From the NCBI RefSeq assembly GCF_014195535.1, contig NZ_JACIBY010000013.1, positions 144,705 to 208,704 of the forward strand: a DNA stretch of 64,000 nucleotides, read 5' to 3'. Both the position numbers and the translations under genes were made by a program. The notes beneath the pieces were generated by a model that was not told the origin of the DNA, searched no databases, and worked only from the letters and a program-made list of their open reading frames with translations. This stretch comes from Runella defluvii (GTDB taxonomy: Bacteria > Bacteroidota > Bacteroidia > Cytophagales > Spirosomataceae). Position 1 is the stretch's first letter. Each line of letters starts with the position of its first letter. Below are positions 17,472 to 25,820 of the stretch, in pieces.

Positions 17472-18719
17472 ATGAAGTTTTTTCGACAAACCTTTGAGAG
17501 TTTGCGTTTTGCTTGGCAAGCACTTCGCTCAAATATTCTTCGTACTACCCTTTCTTTGTTGGGAGTAACGGTAGGGATTTTTGCGATTGTGGGCGTATTT
17601 ACCATTGTGGATTCGTTGGAAAAAAATATCCGTCAGAGCTTGGCCGAAATCGGTACCGACGTACTTTATGTCCAAAAATGGCCTTGGGGTTTTGGGGGCG
17701 AATACCAGTGGTGGAAATATTTTCAATGGCCAGAGACTTCCTACAGCGATTATAAGTTCCTAGCCGAACGCATCGAAGGCGCCGAAGCTACCGTTGTGAT
17801 GGACTTTAAAGGGGGATTGACGGCAAAAAATGGCAATAATAGCATGGATGCGCTCCTTCAAGGGGTGTCGTACGAATACAACAAAGTTTCGGAAGTAACC
17901 GTAGAAAAAGGCCGCTATTTTACCCCACAAGAAGTGGATGCAGGCCGCAGTGTGGCCATTATCGGGGCAGAAATCGCCGAAAACCTCTTCCCAAGCGACC
18001 CCGACCCGACGGGAAAAAGCTTTAAAATCAAGGGTTTAAAGTACATGATTGTGGGGATTCAGAAGAAAAAAGGAAAAAGTCTGTTTGATATTGCGGGTAA
18101 TCCCGACACCAAGGTGTTGTTGCCGTACTTAACTTTTGCTAAATCTTTTCAAAATCGGGTTGAAAACAGCGTCGATATTGTGGTGAAAGGAAAGCCTGAA
18201 GATGAAGGGCAAGTAGAGCTAGAAGCGGAGATTATAGGGTTGTTGCGTACCAAAAGAGGGCTTAAACCGACTCAAACTACCAACTTTTCCATCAACCGCC
18301 CCGAGGCAGCAACCAAAGCCGTGTCGGGGGTATTTGGTGTGATTACCATTGCTGGGTGGGTCATTGGTAGCTTTTCGATTTTGGTAGGTGGTTTTGGTAT
18401 TGCCAACATCATGTTCGTATCGGTCAAAGAACGTACCAACCTCATCGGGATTCAGAAATCATTGGGAGCGAAAAACTATTTTATTTTATTCCAATTTTTG
18501 TTTGAAGCCATTTTCTTGAGCTTGATTGGTGGCTTGGTTGGCATTGGGCTGGTGTATTTGCTGTCTTTCATTTCGTTAGGAAGTTTGGATATTATTCTTT
18601 CGACCCAAAATATCATTCTAGGGCTCAGTGTGTCGAGCATCATTGGGGTAGTGGCAGGCATCGTTCCTGCCCTTGGAGCCGCTCGCATGGATCCTGTAGA
18701 GGCCATCCGTTCAAAATAG
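17472..18719 (+). CDS. ABC transporter permease of the MacB/FtsX family
   Basis: The 415-residue protein has the MacB layout: an N-terminal membrane helix (about 18-42, TLSLLGVTVGIFAIVGVF), a large periplasmic MacB-PCD domain with the GADVLYV-like segment GTDVLYVQKW and IIGAEIAENLF, then three C-terminal helices (FtsX domain, from about 285) ending in ARMDPVEAIRSK. These permeases couple ATP hydrolysis to export or lipoprotein extraction rather than import. No ATPase gene is adjacent. Confidence 0.92.
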   Translation: MKFFRQTFESLRFAWQALRSNILRTTLSLLGVTVGIFAIVGVFTIVDSLEKNIRQSLAEIGTDVLYVQKWPWGFGGEYQWWKYFQWPETSYSDYKFLAERIEGAEATVVMDFKGGLTAKNGNNSMDALLQGVSYEYNKVSEVTVEKGRYFTPQEVDAGRSVAIIGAEIAENLFPSDPDPTGKSFKIKGLKYMIVGIQKKKGKSLFDIAGNPDTKVLLPYLTFAKSFQNRVENSVDIVVKGKPEDEGQVELEAEIIGLLRTKRGLKPTQTTNFSINRPEAATKAVSGVFGVITIAGWVIGSFSILVGGFGIANIMFVSVKERTNLIGIQKSLGAKNYFILFQFLFEAIFLSLIGGLVGIGLVYLLSFISLGSLDIILSTQNIILGLSVSSIIGVVAGIVPALGAARMDPVEAIRSK

Positions 18720-18782
18720 CTGCGCTTTTTATTCCAACATATTTTTGGGAAGTTTGTACGTGAGATTCAACGACAGCTTCCC

Positions 18783-19229
18783 ATGTATTACTTTTTTCTG
18801 CTTTTAGCTTTTTTGATTGGCGTGACCAACACCTTTCAGTCGGGAGTGAACTCTCAGCTTCGGTTGGCGACTCAAAATCCTATTCTTTCATCCATCATCT
18901 CGTTTGTGACGGGGCTGGTTGGCTTGTTGGTTTGCTATGCCTTGTTCAACAAAGCCCCCATGCCCTCGTGGGACACCCTGCGCAGTATTGCTTGGTGGAA
19001 GTGGCTGGGAGGGGCTTGCGGGGCGTTTTATGTACTCACGGTTATTTTTATTGTCAAAGACATTGGCCCTGCCAATTTGCTGTGCCTGATTATTGCGGGG
19101 CAACTAGTGGCAGGTGTGCTTATCGACCACTTCGGGTGGGTGGGTTTTGCGGTGCATCCCATCAATGCGTGGCGAGTACTGGGCATTGCGCTGATTATGG
19201 GCGGCGTGTGGCTGGTGCTCAAAAATTAA
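18783..19229 (+). CDS. DMT-family transporter (DUF606/YdcZ-like), short form
   Basis: The 148-residue protein has about five membrane helices and the DUF606 pattern (NTFQSGVNSQLRLATQNPILSSIISF). These half-size DMT proteins are thought to act as dimers; the substrate is unknown. It ends 9 bases before the DNA methyltransferase gene, so the two may be co-transcribed, probably by chance rather than function. Confidence 0.85.
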   Translation: MYYFFLLLAFLIGVTNTFQSGVNSQLRLATQNPILSSIISFVTGLVGLLVCYALFNKAPMPSWDTLRSIAWWKWLGGACGAFYVLTVIFIVKDIGPANLLCLIIAGQLVAGVLIDHFGWVGFAVHPINAWRVLGIALIMGGVWLVLKN

Positions 19230-19238
19230 AACATTTTT

Positions 19239-20246
19239 ATGCGATTGGATGCTTCCAAAACACCTTGGTTTACTTTTATCGACTTATTTGCGGGAATTGG
19301 TGGTTTTCGTATTGCTCTACAACGCTTGGGTGGACGCTGTGTATTTAGTAGTGAATGGGATGTCCAAGCCCAAAAAACGTACGAGGCTAATTTTGGCGAA
19401 CGACCTTATGGAGACATCACGCTCGAATCGACCAAGGCGCATATCCCCGACGGCTTTGATGTGTTGTGTGCTGGGTTTCCGTGTCAGGCATTTTCGATTG
19501 CGGGGCGGCGAGGTGGTTTTGAAGATACGCGAGGAACGCTGTTTTTTGACGTAGCCGATGTCATTCAACGAAAACGACCCAAAGCGTTTTTTTTGGAAAA
19601 TGTCAAAGGGCTACGAACGCACGACAAAGGAAAGACCTTGGCCACCATTCTTGCGACACTGCGCGATGACTTAGGCTATTTTGTGCCCGAACCTCGTGTT
19701 CTCAATGCGCGTGATTTTGGCGTGCCACAGAATCGGGAACGTATTTTTATTGTGGGGTTTCGTGGCGACTTGGGCGTGGATTCGTTTGAGTATCCCGCGC
19801 CTACCAACTCAGCAGCCGTGTTTGAAGACGCAAAAGAGCCACAGCCTGTTTCGGCAAAATATTATTTATCGACCCAGTACCTGCAAACGTTGATTAACCA
19901 TAAAAAACGGCATGAGAGCAAAGGAAACGGTTTTGGTTACGAAATTATCTCAGACAAGGGTGTGGCCAATGCCATCGTAGTTGGGGGCATGGGACGTGAG
20001 CGAAACCTCGTATATGACCATCGGCTTACGGATTTTACGCCCCAAACGCGCATCAAAAGCGAAATAAATCGGGAGGGAATCCGCAAAATGACCCCGCGCG
20101 AATGGGCACGTTTACAGGGTTTTCCTGAAGATTTCCAAATTGTAGTGGCCGATATTTCGGCTTATAAACAGTTTGGAAACTCGGTAGCTATCCCTGCCAT
20201 TCAGGCAACGGCCGAAAAAGTGCTGGGAAAATTGAGGTTACGTTAA
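19239..20246 (+). CDS. DNA (cytosine-5-)-methyltransferase, apparently orphan
   Basis: Transfers a methyl group from SAM to C5 of cytosine in a specific DNA site. The 335-residue enzyme shows the ordered C5-MTase motifs: FAGIGG (I, residues 18-22), GFPCQAFS with catalytic Cys82 (IV), FLENVKGL (VI), QNRERIFIVG (VIII) and FGNSVA (X). The target-recognition region (about 200-275) is short. No restriction endonuclease, Vsr or specificity gene lies beside it; the convergent neighbour overlaps its stop by 4 bases and is an unrelated exported protein. It may therefore regulate or protect DNA rather than serve a restriction pair. The recognition site cannot be deduced by eye. Confidence 0.93.
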   Translation: MRLDASKTPWFTFIDLFAGIGGFRIALQRLGGRCVFSSEWDVQAQKTYEANFGERPYGDITLESTKAHIPDGFDVLCAGFPCQAFSIAGRRGGFEDTRGTLFFDVADVIQRKRPKAFFLENVKGLRTHDKGKTLATILATLRDDLGYFVPEPRVLNARDFGVPQNRERIFIVGFRGDLGVDSFEYPAPTNSAAVFEDAKEPQPVSAKYYLSTQYLQTLINHKKRHESKGNGFGYEIISDKGVANAIVVGGMGRERNLVYDHRLTDFTPQTRIKSEINREGIRKMTPREWARLQGFPEDFQIVVADISAYKQFGNSVAIPAIQATAEKVLGKLRLR

Positions 20247-21772
20247 TTCTCTTTCTTCGCTTCTTCTTTGGCGTCGGGGCGGGGAGCGTTGGGGTCGTAT
20301 GAGAGTTTGTTGACATAAAAAACGTCGCGAGAACTGCTTGTCCACTTTTCTCCGCCCACTTTCTGGTATCCGTACGCCACAAAAAAACGGTCGTACCAAG
20401 CTGCTAATACGCCTTGCTCACTGTCAACAATTTTTTCACCTTCAACGGCAGTTTTTAGTTCGTGGATTTCTTTTTCTCGTACTACGCGACTGCGTTCGAT
20501 GACTTCCGTATGAATTTTTTCCTCTTTGGGATAGGCCAATACCAGCAGCCCATCGCGTCGGGTGACTTGTACCATTGGCAAAAGCTCAATATTTTCGACG
20601 TTTTCGAGGGCAAAGCAGTTGTCCCACAGTAGTTTGCCCGATTTATCGAACCCACAAACGATGGCGTGGGTGTATCGAAAAGCATCGTATTCGCGGTGAA
20701 TGTTTGACCGCCCACCACCGTAATACATATTTCCACTTTTATAAACTGGATAATAAACTTCGGCGACTAAGATAAACTCCTCTCCATTTTTAATGATGTC
20801 GTGTACCAGCATTCGGTAACGAAACTTGGGTTCTTTTCCTTCTTCTTTTTGTTTAGAAATTTTCTCGACCACACGTTGTTTTCGCTTGGGTTTGAGGTAG
20901 TTGAAGAAGTTTTCTAGTTTAGAAAAATCAACCCACTGAAATCCTTCGGGTTCGGCATCTTTGATTTTAGAAAAATACAATCCTTGCGAATATTGCGTAC
21001 AACCTTGGGCATAATTGCCAACAATAAGCGACGACGACTCGTCGAGTGGTAAGATTTTTCCCGTAATCAGTCCGTTATCGTTTTCAAAAGGCATGGCGGT
21101 GGTTTTGACGAGTTTGCCTTCGTACGAGTAGGTTTTGATGGAAAAATGGCAATCGCCGCGCTTGGTCGTGTAAAGCAACACATGGAGCTGATTTTGCTGT
21201 TCGTCAAGTTCGAGGTTGCTGATTTCGGTATTGGTGGTGTACAAAAACGGCAGTGCTTTCACACTTTTATCAAAAAATGAAAAAGCCATTACCATGGGGC
21301 GGCTGTTGTGATAACCGCCAATAAAAGCCACATTACCAAGCACTTTGAAGTGAACGATGTCGGCGCGGGTGTGCAAATCTCCTTTGAAGGTTTCGGTTTC
21401 GCCATTTTGAAGGTCAAGACGCAGTACCATTACTTTGTCGGTATCGGTTTCTTGAAGCAGCCAATACAAAAAGTGCTGATTGTGGTATGACTTAATCGGG
21501 TGAAGCTGGTCTTCTAACGTAAATTCTGACATCCACCGCTGTTTGAGCAAGCTGTCGAAACGGTAAAATGTCCATTTCTCTTTTTTAAAATATTCTTCTT
21601 TACGCTGGGTTACGAGCAGCCCATCTTCGTCCAAAGGAGTGACATCGAAGTATTCTTCGAGGCTTTGGTTTACTTTAAATTCTAAACGCACTGACTGTTC
21701 CAACTGCGCCGATGCAGGGAGTGTTAGCCAACTGATGACCAATAACAGGAGGGTAACTACCTTATTTTTCAT
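20243..21772 (-). CDS. Unknown exported protein
   Basis: The 509-residue protein begins with a signal peptide (MKNKVVTLLLLVISWLTLPASAQ). The remainder consists of repeated beta-rich blades with alternating FxxDxSGK and LLWDNCF patterns, suggesting a propeller-like fold. It ends in a charged Lys/Glu-rich tail (RPDAKEEAKKEN). I do not recognise a family. It is convergent with the methyltransferase gene (4-base overlap) and divergent from argS. Confidence 0.75.
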   Translation of the reverse strand: MKNKVVTLLLLVISWLTLPASAQLEQSVRLEFKVNQSLEEYFDVTPLDEDGLLVTQRKEEYFKKEKWTFYRFDSLLKQRWMSEFTLEDQLHPIKSYHNQHFLYWLLQETDTDKVMVLRLDLQNGETETFKGDLHTRADIVHFKVLGNVAFIGGYHNSRPMVMAFSFFDKSVKALPFLYTTNTEISNLELDEQQNQLHVLLYTTKRGDCHFSIKTYSYEGKLVKTTAMPFENDNGLITGKILPLDESSSLIVGNYAQGCTQYSQGLYFSKIKDAEPEGFQWVDFSKLENFFNYLKPKRKQRVVEKISKQKEEGKEPKFRYRMLVHDIIKNGEEFILVAEVYYPVYKSGNMYYGGGRSNIHREYDAFRYTHAIVCGFDKSGKLLWDNCFALENVENIELLPMVQVTRRDGLLVLAYPKEEKIHTEVIERSRVVREKEIHELKTAVEGEKIVDSEQGVLAAWYDRFFVAYGYQKVGGEKWTSSSRDVFYVNKLSYDPNAPRPDAKEEAKKEN

Positions 21773-21919
21773 TTCATGGCAAAGCTAAATGTGGAGAATG
21801 ATACGAAAATAGAACCAATTTTTGGGAATACAAGTATTTGCTTGTCGAATTTGCCGTACTTTTGCGGCTTATTTAGCTGTCTCCGCTTACTAGGAGGAGC
21901 AACCAACGAACCACGTCTT

Positions 21920-23698
21920 ATGCAAATCGAAGCCATTATCAAAACTTCTCTCCAAAGTGCATTAAAGGAGATTTATAATGTTGAAGAGCCAACAATCGCA
22001 CTTCAACCTACCAAAAAAGATTTTGAAGGTTTTTATACATTCGTAACGTTCCCGTACACCAAAAGCCTCCGCAAACCTCCCGTTGAAATCGGGAATGCGC
22101 TCGGGGCATACGTGTTGGAGAAGTCGGGAGTAGTAAGCAGTTTCAACGTCGTACAAGGGTTTCTGAACCTTAGTATTGACGAATCAGCTTGGGTGGGCGC
22201 CCTTAATGCCTTGGCCCTCGACGAAAATTTTGGCTTTGCCGCTCCCAATGGACAGTCGGTGATGGTAGAGTTTTCTTCGCCCAATACCAACAAACCGCTG
22301 CACTTGGGACACTTACGGAATAACTTTTTGGGAGATTCCGTTGCCCGTATTTTGAAAGCCAATGGCTACGACGTTATCAAAACGTGCCTTGTCAACGACC
22401 GTGGGATTCACATTTGTAAGTCGATGCTGGCCTATGCCAAACTGGGCAACGGCGAAACGCCCGAGTCGGCCGAAATGAAAGGTGACCACTTGATTGGAAA
22501 ATACTATGTGTTGTTTGACAAAGAATACAAACAGCAAATCCAAACCCTTGTAGCGGAGGGAATGACCAAAGAAGAAGCCGAGAAAAAAGCGCCGTGGATG
22601 CTCGAAGCCCAAGAATTGCTCCGCAAATGGGAGCAGGGCGATGAAGCCACCGTTACGCTTTGGAAAACCATGAACGAGTGGGTGTATGCGGGCTTTAACG
22701 ATACGTATCAGAAAATTGGGGTGAGTTTTGACAAAACCTACTACGAATCGAATACGTATTTGCTCGGGAAAGATGCCGTAGAAGAAGGATTGGCCAAAGG
22801 TGTGTTTTTCAAAAAGCCCGATAATTCGGTATGGATTGATTTGACCGAAGAGGGACTGGATGAAAAGCTGGTTTTGCGCGGCGACGGCACCTCGGTGTAT
22901 ATTACCCAAGACTTGGGTACAACGGATTTGAAGTTTACCGATTTCTCTACCAATAAGTCGATTTGGGTCGTTGGAAACGAACAGGATTATCACTTCCAAG
23001 TGCTTTTTGCCATCCTCAAACGCCTTGGTCGTACTTACGCCGAAGGTTGTTATCACTTGAGTTACGGAATGGTGGACTTGCCATCAGGAAAAATGAAGTC
23101 GCGGGAAGGAACGGTGGTGGACGCCGATGAACTCGTAGCAGAAGTAACCGCCGCCGCTGCCGAAGAAGGCAACGCCAAAGGCAAAATCGACGATTTTACG
23201 GAGGCCGAAAAGCAAAAACTCTTTTCGATGCTTGGGTTGGGGGCGTTGAAGTATTATTTGTTGAAAGTAGATCCGCAAAAACGGATGTTGTTCAACCCTG
23301 CCGAATCGGTGGAGTTGCACGGACATACGGGGCCGTTTATTCAATACACCCACGCCCGTACGCGCTCAGTGTTGCGCAAGGCGGTGCAGTTGGGCATTGA
23401 TTGGAACAAACCTGCCTCGACGGTAGCATTGACGGCTTCTGAACAAGAAGTGATTTTTGCCCTTACGCAATTCCCTGACCGAGTAGCAGATGCGGGCCGT
23501 AACTACTCGCCTGCGTTGATTTCGCAGTATGCGTACGAATTGGCGAAGGTATATAATACGTTTTACGCTGAAGTTTCGATTTTACAAGAGCCAAACGCGG
23601 CAGCACAGCACGTTCGTTTGTTACTAACCCAAGCTATCGCTGATTCGATTCGTAAAGCGATGGAACTCTTGGGGATTGAAGTACCCGATAGAATGTAG
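21920..23698 (+). CDS. argS: Arginyl-tRNA synthetase
   Basis: Class I aminoacyl-tRNA synthetase charging tRNA-Arg. The 592-residue protein contains the HIGH-type motif (NKPLHLGHLRN), GDGTSVYITQDLGT, a KMSKS-like motif (LPSGKMKSREG), and the C-terminal anticodon-binding DALR domain (HTGPFIQYTHARTRS onward). The ATG at 21920 gives the family N terminus (MQIEAIIK). An in-frame upstream ATG at 21776 adds 48 residues of non-homologous sequence and lies almost on the divergent gene's start. Confidence 0.98.
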   Translation: MQIEAIIKTSLQSALKEIYNVEEPTIALQPTKKDFEGFYTFVTFPYTKSLRKPPVEIGNALGAYVLEKSGVVSSFNVVQGFLNLSIDESAWVGALNALALDENFGFAAPNGQSVMVEFSSPNTNKPLHLGHLRNNFLGDSVARILKANGYDVIKTCLVNDRGIHICKSMLAYAKLGNGETPESAEMKGDHLIGKYYVLFDKEYKQQIQTLVAEGMTKEEAEKKAPWMLEAQELLRKWEQGDEATVTLWKTMNEWVYAGFNDTYQKIGVSFDKTYYESNTYLLGKDAVEEGLAKGVFFKKPDNSVWIDLTEEGLDEKLVLRGDGTSVYITQDLGTTDLKFTDFSTNKSIWVVGNEQDYHFQVLFAILKRLGRTYAEGCYHLSYGMVDLPSGKMKSREGTVVDADELVAEVTAAAAEEGNAKGKIDDFTEAEKQKLFSMLGLGALKYYLLKVDPQKRMLFNPAESVELHGHTGPFIQYTHARTRSVLRKAVQLGIDWNKPASTVALTASEQEVIFALTQFPDRVADAGRNYSPALISQYAYELAKVYNTFYAEVSILQEPNAAAQHVRLLLTQAIADSIRKAMELLGIEVPDRM

Positions 23699-23718
23699 GA
23701 GAATGTCGAATGTCTCTC

Positions 23719-23754
23719 AAAACCGCAAGGCCGAATGTGCTTTGCGGTTTTTTT
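23719..23754. terminator. Bidirectional terminator between argS and the Uma2 gene
   Basis: AAAACCGCAA / TTGCGGTTTT stem with a 13-base loop and a T-run on the plus strand. Its 3' edge overlaps the stop codon of the convergent Uma2-family gene. Confidence 0.85.
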
Positions 23755-24364
23755 ATGGGTTTGCGATTTCTAGCCCTCTATAAAGCCGTTTGAGAGACAG
23801 TGGGCATTGTTGAATGGCGTACAAAATAGCGGTGGCATCGTCGCCGTCGTAGTCGCGGACAATCCAAGTGGCATCGGGTTGTTTGGTATAGACCGATACG
23901 TGTTTTCGGTCCTGATGTACCAATACGTATTCTTTGAAACTTGGAATGGTGCGGTAATACTCGTATTTGAGGGTTCGGTAGTACTCTTTGGTGGAATCGG
24001 ACAGTACTTCTACGACGACGAGAGGATTGCTAATTGTATCTTTTCGATTTTGATAAAACTCTGGCTTTTCACAAATCACTACTGCATCGGGATACACAAA
24101 TTTGTTGTACTGCTCAATTCGAATTTTAGTGTCGCTACCATTGACTAAGTAGAGCAAATTATTTTCCTCCAAAAAAAGATTGATAAAGGTGACTACTTTA
24201 CCTGCTAAATTATCGTGATTGAAAGTTCCTCCTGCCATTTTTTTGATAATGCCGTCGTGGTATTCGTGTTTATAAATGGATTTGCCTTCTGCCCTGAAAT
24301 ATTCTTCAATAGACACCTTTTGAGGAGGCAGTAGTGCTTTTCGACGAGAGGTTTTCGTTAACAT
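23753..24364 (-). CDS. Uma2-family protein (DUF820, restriction-endonuclease fold)
   Basis: The 203-residue protein has the PD-(D/E)XK-like Uma2 pattern: YPDAVVICEKPEF (Asp near residue 94) followed by NPLVVVEVLSDSTKEYYRTLKYEYY (the E-V-L-S core and downstream Lys). These proteins are abundant in cyanobacteria and Bacteroidota. They were proposed to be nucleases, some linked to mobile elements, but the role is unproven. It stands alone between argS and argD, with terminators on both sides. Confidence 0.85.
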   Translation of the reverse strand: MLTKTSRRKALLPPQKVSIEEYFRAEGKSIYKHEYHDGIIKKMAGGTFNHDNLAGKVVTFINLFLEENNLLYLVNGSDTKIRIEQYNKFVYPDAVVICEKPEFYQNRKDTISNPLVVVEVLSDSTKEYYRTLKYEYYRTIPSFKEYVLVHQDRKHVSVYTKQPDATWIVRDYDGDDATAILYAIQQCPLSLKRLYRGLEIANP

Positions 24365-24403
24365 GGTCAGTTTCTTTAAAAAGTATCTTTGGTAAAGATA
24401 AAT

Positions 24404-24443
24404 AAAAACCCTGAAAAAGATAGGTTACTTTTTCAGGGTTTTT
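24404..24443. terminator. Strong hairpin terminator after argD
   Basis: A 16-bp stem (AAAAACCCTGAAAAAG with its complement) and an 8-base loop, lying downstream of argD and upstream of the Uma2 gene. Its A/T flanks allow function on either strand. Confidence 0.85.
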
Positions 24444-24509
24444 CCACTTATAACGTCAGAGACGTGATACCATGAGCGTCCCGAATTGCATCTTGGGACT
24501 AACTTTTAA

Positions 24510-25643
24510 TTAAGCTAAAACGCGAACTTCTTTGCTCAATGCTTCTAAAAACAAATCAGCTTCTTCTTTTTTGAGCGCAAGCGACGGCAACAAACGAATG
24601 GTGTTTTTGCCTGCTACTCCCGTGAATAATTTATAGTCGAACAACAGCTTGTTGCGGAGGTCTTCAATGGCGAAATCGTATTCGATTCCAATCATCAACC
24701 CACGTCCGCGAAGCTCTTTGTAGCCACCGATTTCGGCAATGCCTTTCATCAAATAATCCCCGATTTCTACGGCGTTGGCCATGAGGTTTTCGTCTTTCAT
24801 GATGTCGAGCACGGCAATACCCGCCGCACACGCCAAGTGATTTCCACCGAATGTCGTACCCAACATGCCGTATTTGGCTTGGAACTTAGGCGAAATCAAA
24901 ACCCCCGCAATCGGGAAACCGTTGCCCATGCCTTTGGCCGTGGTGTATAGGTCGGCGTGAAGGTCGGTGTAGTGTTGGTTTGAGAAAAATTTCCCCGAAC
25001 GACCATAACCGCACTGTACGCTGTCCAAAATAAAGGTAGCGTTACTTTCGTCGCATTTCTGACGGATGGCCCGCAAAAACTCTTCTGATGCTACTTGGAT
25101 ACCACCCACGCCTTGGATGCCTTCAACGATGATGGCACACACGTCGGTCATGTCGTGCTGACGAACGGCTTCGGCGTCATTGAACGGCAAAAACGTGACG
25201 TGTTTGTTGTAGTTGACAGGTGCAACAATCGACGGGTTGTCGGTCATCGCAACTGCTCCTGCCGTACGGCCGTGGAACGACTTCGTAAAGGCGACTATTT
25301 TACTACCGCCATTGTAAAAAGAGGCCAACTTAATGGCATTTTCGTTGGCTTCGGCACCTGAGTTGCACAAAAAGAGCGTATAATCGGGATAGCCAGCGAG
25401 GTCGCCAAGTTTTTGGGCCAATTCATCCTGTAACGGTATCCTGACAGAGTTGGAATAGAAGTTAATTCGTCGCAACTGTTCTGTCATTTTTTCGACGTAA
25501 TGGGGGTGACAATGACCCACCGAAATCACGGCGTGACCGCCGTAAAGGTCGAGGTACTTCTCGCCTTTGCTGTCCCAGAGCCAAGAGCCTTGCGCTTGGA
25601 CGGGTTCGATGTCGTAAATCGGATAAACGTTAAACAGGTTCAT
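24510..25643 (-). CDS. argD: Acetylornithine/succinylornithine aminotransferase
   Basis: PLP-dependent class III aminotransferase of arginine synthesis, converting the N-acylglutamate semialdehyde to N-acylornithine. The 377-residue protein has NSGAEANENAIKLA, the PLP-phosphate loop region, ILDSVQCGYGRSGKFF and the Schiff-base lysine in TTAKGMGNGFPI. Because an ArgF' enzyme is encoded at 40698-41645, the physiological acyl group may be succinyl, as in Bacteroides. The ATG at 25643 (MNLFNVYPIYD) is preferred over one five codons upstream. Confidence 0.92.
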   Translation of the reverse strand: MNLFNVYPIYDIEPVQAQGSWLWDSKGEKYLDLYGGHAVISVGHCHPHYVEKMTEQLRRINFYSNSVRIPLQDELAQKLGDLAGYPDYTLFLCNSGAEANENAIKLASFYNGGSKIVAFTKSFHGRTAGAVAMTDNPSIVAPVNYNKHVTFLPFNDAEAVRQHDMTDVCAIIVEGIQGVGGIQVASEEFLRAIRQKCDESNATFILDSVQCGYGRSGKFFSNQHYTDLHADLYTTAKGMGNGFPIAGVLISPKFQAKYGMLGTTFGGNHLACAAGIAVLDIMKDENLMANAVEIGDYLMKGIAEIGGYKELRGRGLMIGIEYDFAIEDLRNKLLFDYKLFTGVAGKNTIRLLPSLALKKEEADLFLEALSKEVRVLA

Positions 25644-25726
25644 GATACTAAGTGGCAAGCCACCGTTAATTGTTATTAGTTAGTCGTATAACGAACACGT
25701 TATCAAACTAACTTGAAATAAAAAAA

Positions 25727-25754
25727 CTCCGCAAAGATACCGAATCTGGCGGAG
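25727..25754 (-). terminator. Terminator after the TPR lipoprotein gene
   Basis: On the minus strand CTCCGC pairs with GCGGAG, with an additional AGAT/ATCT inner stem, followed by a T7 run. It lies between the TPR gene stop at 25821 and the argD start. Confidence 0.8.
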
Positions 25755-25820
25755 AATGTGGTGGAATAGATAAAATGTCTTTTAAGGGATAGTACGCTTG
25801 TTGGCAATAGACCCAACAGG

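Noticed and set aside
22313..23056. A 247-codon minus-strand reading frame
   Set aside because: It is antisense to the conserved catalytic core of argS and shows no recognisable protein features.
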